Both the position numbers and the translations under genes were made by a program. Below are positions 60,521-64,000 of a stretch of 64,000 bases of DNA, in pieces (the first letter of the stretch is position 1; every line of letters starts with the position of its first letter). The DNA lies in contig NZ_CP135079.1 of the NCBI RefSeq assembly GCF_032121415.1, positions 2,852,001 through 2,916,000 of the forward strand. The letters are read 5' to 3'. Origin of the DNA: Streptomyces parvus (GTDB taxonomy: Bacteria; Actinomycetota; Actinomycetes; Streptomycetales; Streptomycetaceae). The notes beneath the pieces were generated by a model, which was not told where the DNA came from, made no database searches, and was given only the letters and a program-made list of their open reading frames with translations.

Positions 60521-61279
60521 ATGGCCGCCACCCCCATCGCCGTCGTCACCGGCGCGAGCAGCGGCATCGGCGCCGCGACCGCCCGTACCCTGGCCGCCGA
60601 GGGCTTCCGGGTCGTGCTGACCGCCCGCCGCAAGGACCGCATCGAGGCGCTGGCAGCCGAGCTCACGGAGGCGGGCCACCAGGCGACGGCGTACGCGCTG
60701 GACGTCACCGACCGTGCGGCGGTCGACGAGTTCGCCACCGCGTTCCGCTCCCTCGCCGTCCTCGTCAACAACGCGGGCGGAGCGCTCGGGGCCGACCCGG
60801 TGGCGACCGGCGACCCCGCCGACTGGCGTCAGATGTACGAGACGAACGTGATCGGCACGCTCAACGTCACCCAGGCCCTGCTGCCCGCCCTCACCGCGAG
60901 CGGCGACGGCACGATCGTGATCCTCTCCTCGACCGCGGCGCTCTCCTCGTACGAGGGCGGCGGCGGTTACGTGGCGGCCAAGCACGGCGAACACGTCCTG
61001 GCCGAGACCCTGCGCCTGGAGATCGTCGGCACCCCCGTCCGCGTCATCGAGGTGGCCCCCGGCATGGTCAGGACCGAGGAGTTCGCCACCACGCGCTTCC
61101 GCGGCGACACCGAGAAGGCCGCCAAGGTCTACGCGGGGGTCGACGCCCCGCTGACCGCCGAGGACGTCGCCGACACGATCGGCTGGGCCGTCACCCGGCC
61201 CAGCCACGTCAACATCGACCTCCTGGTGGTCCGCCCGCGCGCCCAGGCCTCCAACACGAAGGTGCACCGCACGCTCTGA
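60521..61279 (+). CDS. Short-chain dehydrogenase/reductase
   Basis: 252 residues. Cofactor loop VVTGASSGIGAATAR, NNAGG, catalytic YVAAKHGE, and VAPGMVRTEEF after the active site. TARRKDR at the end of strand 2 suggests NADP(H). It resembles YdfG-like serine/3-hydroxy-acid dehydrogenases; the substrate is not determined. GGAGAG precedes the ATG. The gene ends before a terminator facing rtcB. Confidence 0.93.
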   Translation: MAATPIAVVTGASSGIGAATARTLAAEGFRVVLTARRKDRIEALAAELTEAGHQATAYALDVTDRAAVDEFATAFRSLAVLVNNAGGALGADPVATGDPADWRQMYETNVIGTLNVTQALLPALTASGDGTIVILSSTAALSSYEGGGGYVAAKHGEHVLAETLRLEIVGTPVRVIEVAPGMVRTEEFATTRFRGDTEKAAKVYAGVDAPLTAEDVADTIGWAVTRPSHVNIDLLVVRPRAQASNTKVHRTL

Positions 61280-61370
61280 TCCCGCGTCACTCCCGGGCGG
61301 GCACGACACCGGCGGGCGTCTCCGGCGCCGCTCAGGCCGGGTGAGGCTCATGACCGGCCGGCGAAGCTGA

Positions 61371-61406
61371 GCCAGGGCCCGGACCGCGAGCAGTCCGGGC
61401 CCTGGC
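61371..61406. terminator. Bidirectional hairpin terminator
   Basis: GCCAGGGCCCGGAC (61371-61384) pairs perfectly with 61393-61406, between the convergent SDR and rtcB genes. Confidence 0.85.
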
Positions 61407-61427
61407 GGCCTCGGGGCGTTCGACTCC

Positions 61428-62621
61428 TCAGCCCTTCACGCACACCACCTGCTTGAGCTTCGCGACGACCTCGACCAGATCCCGCTGCTGATCGATGACC
61501 TGCTCGATCGGCTTGTACGCACCCGGGATCTCGTCCACGACGCCGGAGTCCTTACGGCACTCCACCCCCTGCGTCTGCTCCTCCAGGTCCTTGGTCGAGA
61601 AGCGCTTCTTCGCCGCGTTCCGGCTCATCCGGCGGCCCGCGCCGTGCGACGCCGAGTTGAACGACTTCTCGTTGCCGAGGCCCTTCACGATGTACGAGCC
61701 GGTGCCCATGGACCCCGGGATGATCCCGTAGTCCCCGGAGCCCGCCCGGATCGCGCCCTTGCGGGTGACCAGCAGGTCCATCCCCTCGTACCGCTCCTCC
61801 GCCACGTAGTTGTGGTGGCAGGAGATGACCGGCTCGAAGGTCACCCGGGCCTTCTTGAACTCCTTGCGGACCACGTCCTGGAAGAGCCCCATCATGATCG
61901 CCCGGTTGAACTTCGCGTACTCCTGCGCCCAGAAGAGGTCGTTGCGGTAGGCGGCCATCTGCGGAGTGTCCGCGACGAACACCGCCAGGTCGCGATCGAC
62001 CAGCCCCTGGTTGTGCGGCAGCTTCTGCGCCTGACCGATGTGGAAGTCGGCCAGTTCCTTGCCGATGTTCCGCGAACCGGAGTGCAGCATCAGCCAGACA
62101 GAACCGGTCTCATCGAGACAGAACTCAATAAAGTGATTACCCGATCCGAGCGTTCCCATCTGCTTCGTGGCGCGCTCCTGACGGAACTTGACCGCATCCG
62201 CGATCCCCCCGAACCGCCCCCAGAAGTCGTCCCAGCCCGCCGTCGGGAACCCGTGGAGCCTCCCCGGATCCACCGCCTCGCCGTGCATCCCCCGGCCGAC
62301 CGGGATCGCCTGCTCGATCTTGGAGCGCAGCCGTGACAGGTCGCCGGGGAGGTCGTTCGCGGTGAGCGACGTCTTGACGGCGGACATCCCGCAGCCGATG
62401 TCCACCCCCACCGCGGCCGGGCACACCGCGCCCTGCATCGCGATCACCGAGCCGACCGTCGCCCCCTTGCCGAAGTGGACGTCGGGCATGACGGCCAGCC
62501 CCTTGATCCACGGCAGCGTCGAGACGTTGCGCAGCTGCTGCATCGCGACGTCCTCGACCGACGCGGGGTCCGTCCACATCCGGATGGGAACCTTCGCCCC
62601 CGGCACCTCTACGTACGACAT
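61428..62621 (-). CDS. rtcB: RNA-splicing ligase RtcB
   Basis: 397 residues. The metal/GMP-site motifs are present: DVHFGKGATVG, VGVDIGCGMSAVKT (Cys77), GSGNHF, and the guanylated His in SHGAGRRMSR. It joins RNA 2',3'-cyclic phosphate or 3'-phosphate to 5'-OH using GTP, in tRNA or rRNA repair. It starts at ATG 62621 with GAGGAG close upstream. No RtcA, RtcR or archease gene is adjacent. Confidence 0.95.
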   Translation of the reverse strand: MSYVEVPGAKVPIRMWTDPASVEDVAMQQLRNVSTLPWIKGLAVMPDVHFGKGATVGSVIAMQGAVCPAAVGVDIGCGMSAVKTSLTANDLPGDLSRLRSKIEQAIPVGRGMHGEAVDPGRLHGFPTAGWDDFWGRFGGIADAVKFRQERATKQMGTLGSGNHFIEFCLDETGSVWLMLHSGSRNIGKELADFHIGQAQKLPHNQGLVDRDLAVFVADTPQMAAYRNDLFWAQEYAKFNRAIMMGLFQDVVRKEFKKARVTFEPVISCHHNYVAEERYEGMDLLVTRKGAIRAGSGDYGIIPGSMGTGSYIVKGLGNEKSFNSASHGAGRRMSRNAAKKRFSTKDLEEQTQGVECRKDSGVVDEIPGAYKPIEQVIDQQRDLVEVVAKLKQVVCVKG

Positions 62622-62784
62622 AACTCCTCGATTCCCCCGAAAAGACTGAAAGCGCAAAACCGGTGCCAAGATCGGCAAACCCGTCGGCCGACCGGCATTC
62701 ACAGCAGCGCGTGCGATACACATTGTGTCCATCGGCCGCCTTCGCGCGGCAACTCGTTTTCCGTACCGAAGGGAGCCTGGGACG

Positions 62785-63624
62785 GTGCGACACATGGCGT
62801 ACGTACCCGGCGTCGCGCTTCTCGCAGCGCTCGTCGTCGGCTGCAGCGCCGGCGCCGACAGCAACGCGAACGGCGCCGACAGCAAGGCGGGCAGCCCGAC
62901 GGTCACCCCCGCCCCCCCGGGCAAGTACCTGACTCTGCCCGCCCCGTGCCGGGCCGTGCCGCGCTCCACGCTGAAGGACCTGCTGCCCGGCGCCGCGGCA
63001 CTGCCCGGGGACCAGCAGGACAAGGTGTTCCGGGGCTCGGCGGCCGTCACGTACGACACGGACCGCAAGGTCGGCTGCAGTTGGAAGGCCGACGCGCCGA
63101 ACGCCACGCGGAGCCTCTCCGTCGACTTCGAGCGCGTCGTCTCGTACGACCCCGCCGTCAGCGACGACGACCGCGCCGACACCGTGTACACGAAGAAGGA
63201 GAAGGCCGCCGGCCTGTCCTCGTCGGCGACCCCCGGGGCGGCCGACGAGAAGGGCGAGGAGAGCGGGAAGGCGAAGGACCCGGCCGACGCCGACGCCACG
63301 GATTCCGCCGACCCCTCGCCCTCCGAAGGCAGCGGAGAAGGCACCGACGGGGCCCCCGGAAGCGGCAGCAACCCGGAGGAAGCCCTCCCCTCACGCATCC
63401 TGGACAACCTCGGAGATGCCGCATTCCTTCAGGATCTGCCCAAACAGGCAGGTTCCACCGCACAGCACCACACGGTGAGCGTGGTGTTCCGCACATCGAA
63501 CGTGGTCGTGACCGTCCGGTACGCCGAGCAGCCGGCCCTCATCACCCAGATGCCCGACGGCAAGGAACTCCAGGAGAAGGCCCAGGCACTGGCCCGGAAG
63601 CTGGCCGAGGCGCTCAGCGAGTAG
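62785..63624 (+). CDS. DUF3558-like lipoprotein
   Basis: 279 residues. A lipoprotein signal (MAYVPGVALLAALVVGC) leads to a mature domain with CRAVPRSTLKDLLPGA and a second Cys in RKVGCSWKA, the DUF3558 pattern of actinobacterial surface lipoproteins. An acidic Ala/Asp/Ser/Gly spacer (about 155-205) interrupts it. Function unknown. The GTG at 62785 with GGGAG is taken; an ATG at 62794 is also possible. A similar gene starts 195 bp downstream. Confidence 0.82.
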   Translation: MRHMAYVPGVALLAALVVGCSAGADSNANGADSKAGSPTVTPAPPGKYLTLPAPCRAVPRSTLKDLLPGAAALPGDQQDKVFRGSAAVTYDTDRKVGCSWKADAPNATRSLSVDFERVVSYDPAVSDDDRADTVYTKKEKAAGLSSSATPGAADEKGEESGKAKDPADADATDSADPSPSEGSGEGTDGAPGSGSNPEEALPSRILDNLGDAAFLQDLPKQAGSTAQHHTVSVVFRTSNVVVTVRYAEQPALITQMPDGKELQEKAQALARKLAEALSE

Positions 63625-63819
63625 CCCCCCTCCGACGGGCCCCCACCGGCCGGATTTCCGGTCTCGGGGGGCTCTCGGCGGCGGCGCGGCACATCGGCCG
63701 CCCGTCGTACCGTGGCTGTCCGGAAGACGTACCGACCCGCTACCGAGCCCGCCCGTACACCGCACGAACCGAGACCTCCAGCACCGAGACCTCCCCCGTG
63801 CCATCCGAGTGAAGGAACC

Positions 63820-64000
63820 ATGCACCGATCTGCCCCGCGCCTGTCCCGCATCCTCGCCTGCGCCGCCGTACCGGTGATGCTCGTAGCCGTCGGCTGCTCG
63901 TCGGACTCCGGCTCCGACGGCAAGAAGAACGCGGGCTCCTCGTCGTCCGGCACGGCCAGCGCCAAACCCTCGGAGCCCACCGTCGAACCGGCGAAGTTCA
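63820..64000 (+). CDS. DUF3558-like lipoprotein (cut by the window end)
   Basis: The first 60 codons are visible. Signal peptide and lipobox (LVAVGCSS), then a Ser/Ala/Lys spacer and PTVEPAKF, where the folded domain begins. It is a likely paralogue of the lipoprotein at 62785, giving a tandem pair. GAAGGA precedes the ATG. Confidence 0.78.
   Translation, partial: MHRSAPRLSRILACAAVPVMLVAVGCSSDSGSDGKKNAGSSSSGTASAKPSEPTVEPAKF

Noticed and set aside
1..64000. tRNA, rRNA, CRISPR, insertion sequence or prophage
   Set aside because: No cloverleaf-like intergenic segment, spaced repeats, transposase or phage genes were recognised by reading; a covariance-model scan would be needed to exclude small RNAs.

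Overview
The window is typical Streptomyces-type chromosomal DNA. It is very GC-rich, has many GTG starts and ATGA/GTGA stop-start overlaps, and carries an actinobacterial iron box, the futalosine menaquinone gene set in its actinobacterial arrangement, and many secreted or lipoprotein hydrolases. No rRNA, tRNA, CRISPR array, insertion sequence or phage gene was recognised.

Layout. 1-4047: the end of a Sel1/TPR-like protein, then a penicillin-acylase/GNAT fusion and a siderophore-interacting protein transcribed divergently around a perfect iron box. 4075-6475: an amino-acid permease and a decayed aldehyde dehydrogenase. 6633-22137: a pectin and pectin-side-chain utilisation island. It holds two PL1 pectate lyases, a truncated pectinesterase, an ABC sugar importer (binding protein and two permeases), GH43, a DUF6807 protein, a Gfo/Idh/MocA oxidoreductase, an IlvD/Edd dehydratase, a DapA-family enzyme, a GntR regulator and uronate dehydrogenase. 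Two copies of a GAAAGCGCTT core mark candidate LacI-type operators at the lyase and transporter promoters. Together the genes outline extracellular depolymerisation, import, and oxidative non-phosphorylating catabolism of uronate and/or pentose.

22275-31879: a VOC protein, a frameshifted AAA-ATPase relic, a phosphotransferase, a MOSC protein with a small partner ORF, a secreted M23 peptidase, then a lipid block (acyl-CoA ligase, thiolase, FabG4-like reductase, MaoC hydratase). 31985-37172: a signalling block with a GAF/PP2C phosphatase, then a tightly coupled PP2C, B12-binding, STAS and MarR unit. The B12 protein carries the W-x9-EH signature of the CarH photoreceptor, so this unit is the best candidate for an undescribed system (light or B12 input to partner switching). 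37201-42116: a TetR regulator, a secreted PAF-acetylhydrolase-like enzyme, a dicarboxylate symporter, a DUF4229 protein and a GNAT.

42231-48060: menaquinone biosynthesis (mqnE, an Lrp regulator, UbiX, MqnP, UbiD-type decarboxylase) with a 44-residue ORF and a rhomboid protease between. 48203-52918: a PLDc_N-type membrane protein and the system II cytochrome c maturation operon (TlpA/ResA, CcdA, ResB, CcsB). 52986-56643: a deacetylase-fold lipoprotein, a histidine phosphatase and hemL. 57087-64000: a conserved unknown, a small membrane protein, a TIGR03086 protein, an AraC regulator, a Mut7-C protein with a beta-grasp domain, an SDR, RtcB and two tandem lipoproteins, the last cut by the window end. 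Several convergent gene pairs are separated by unusually long perfect hairpins.
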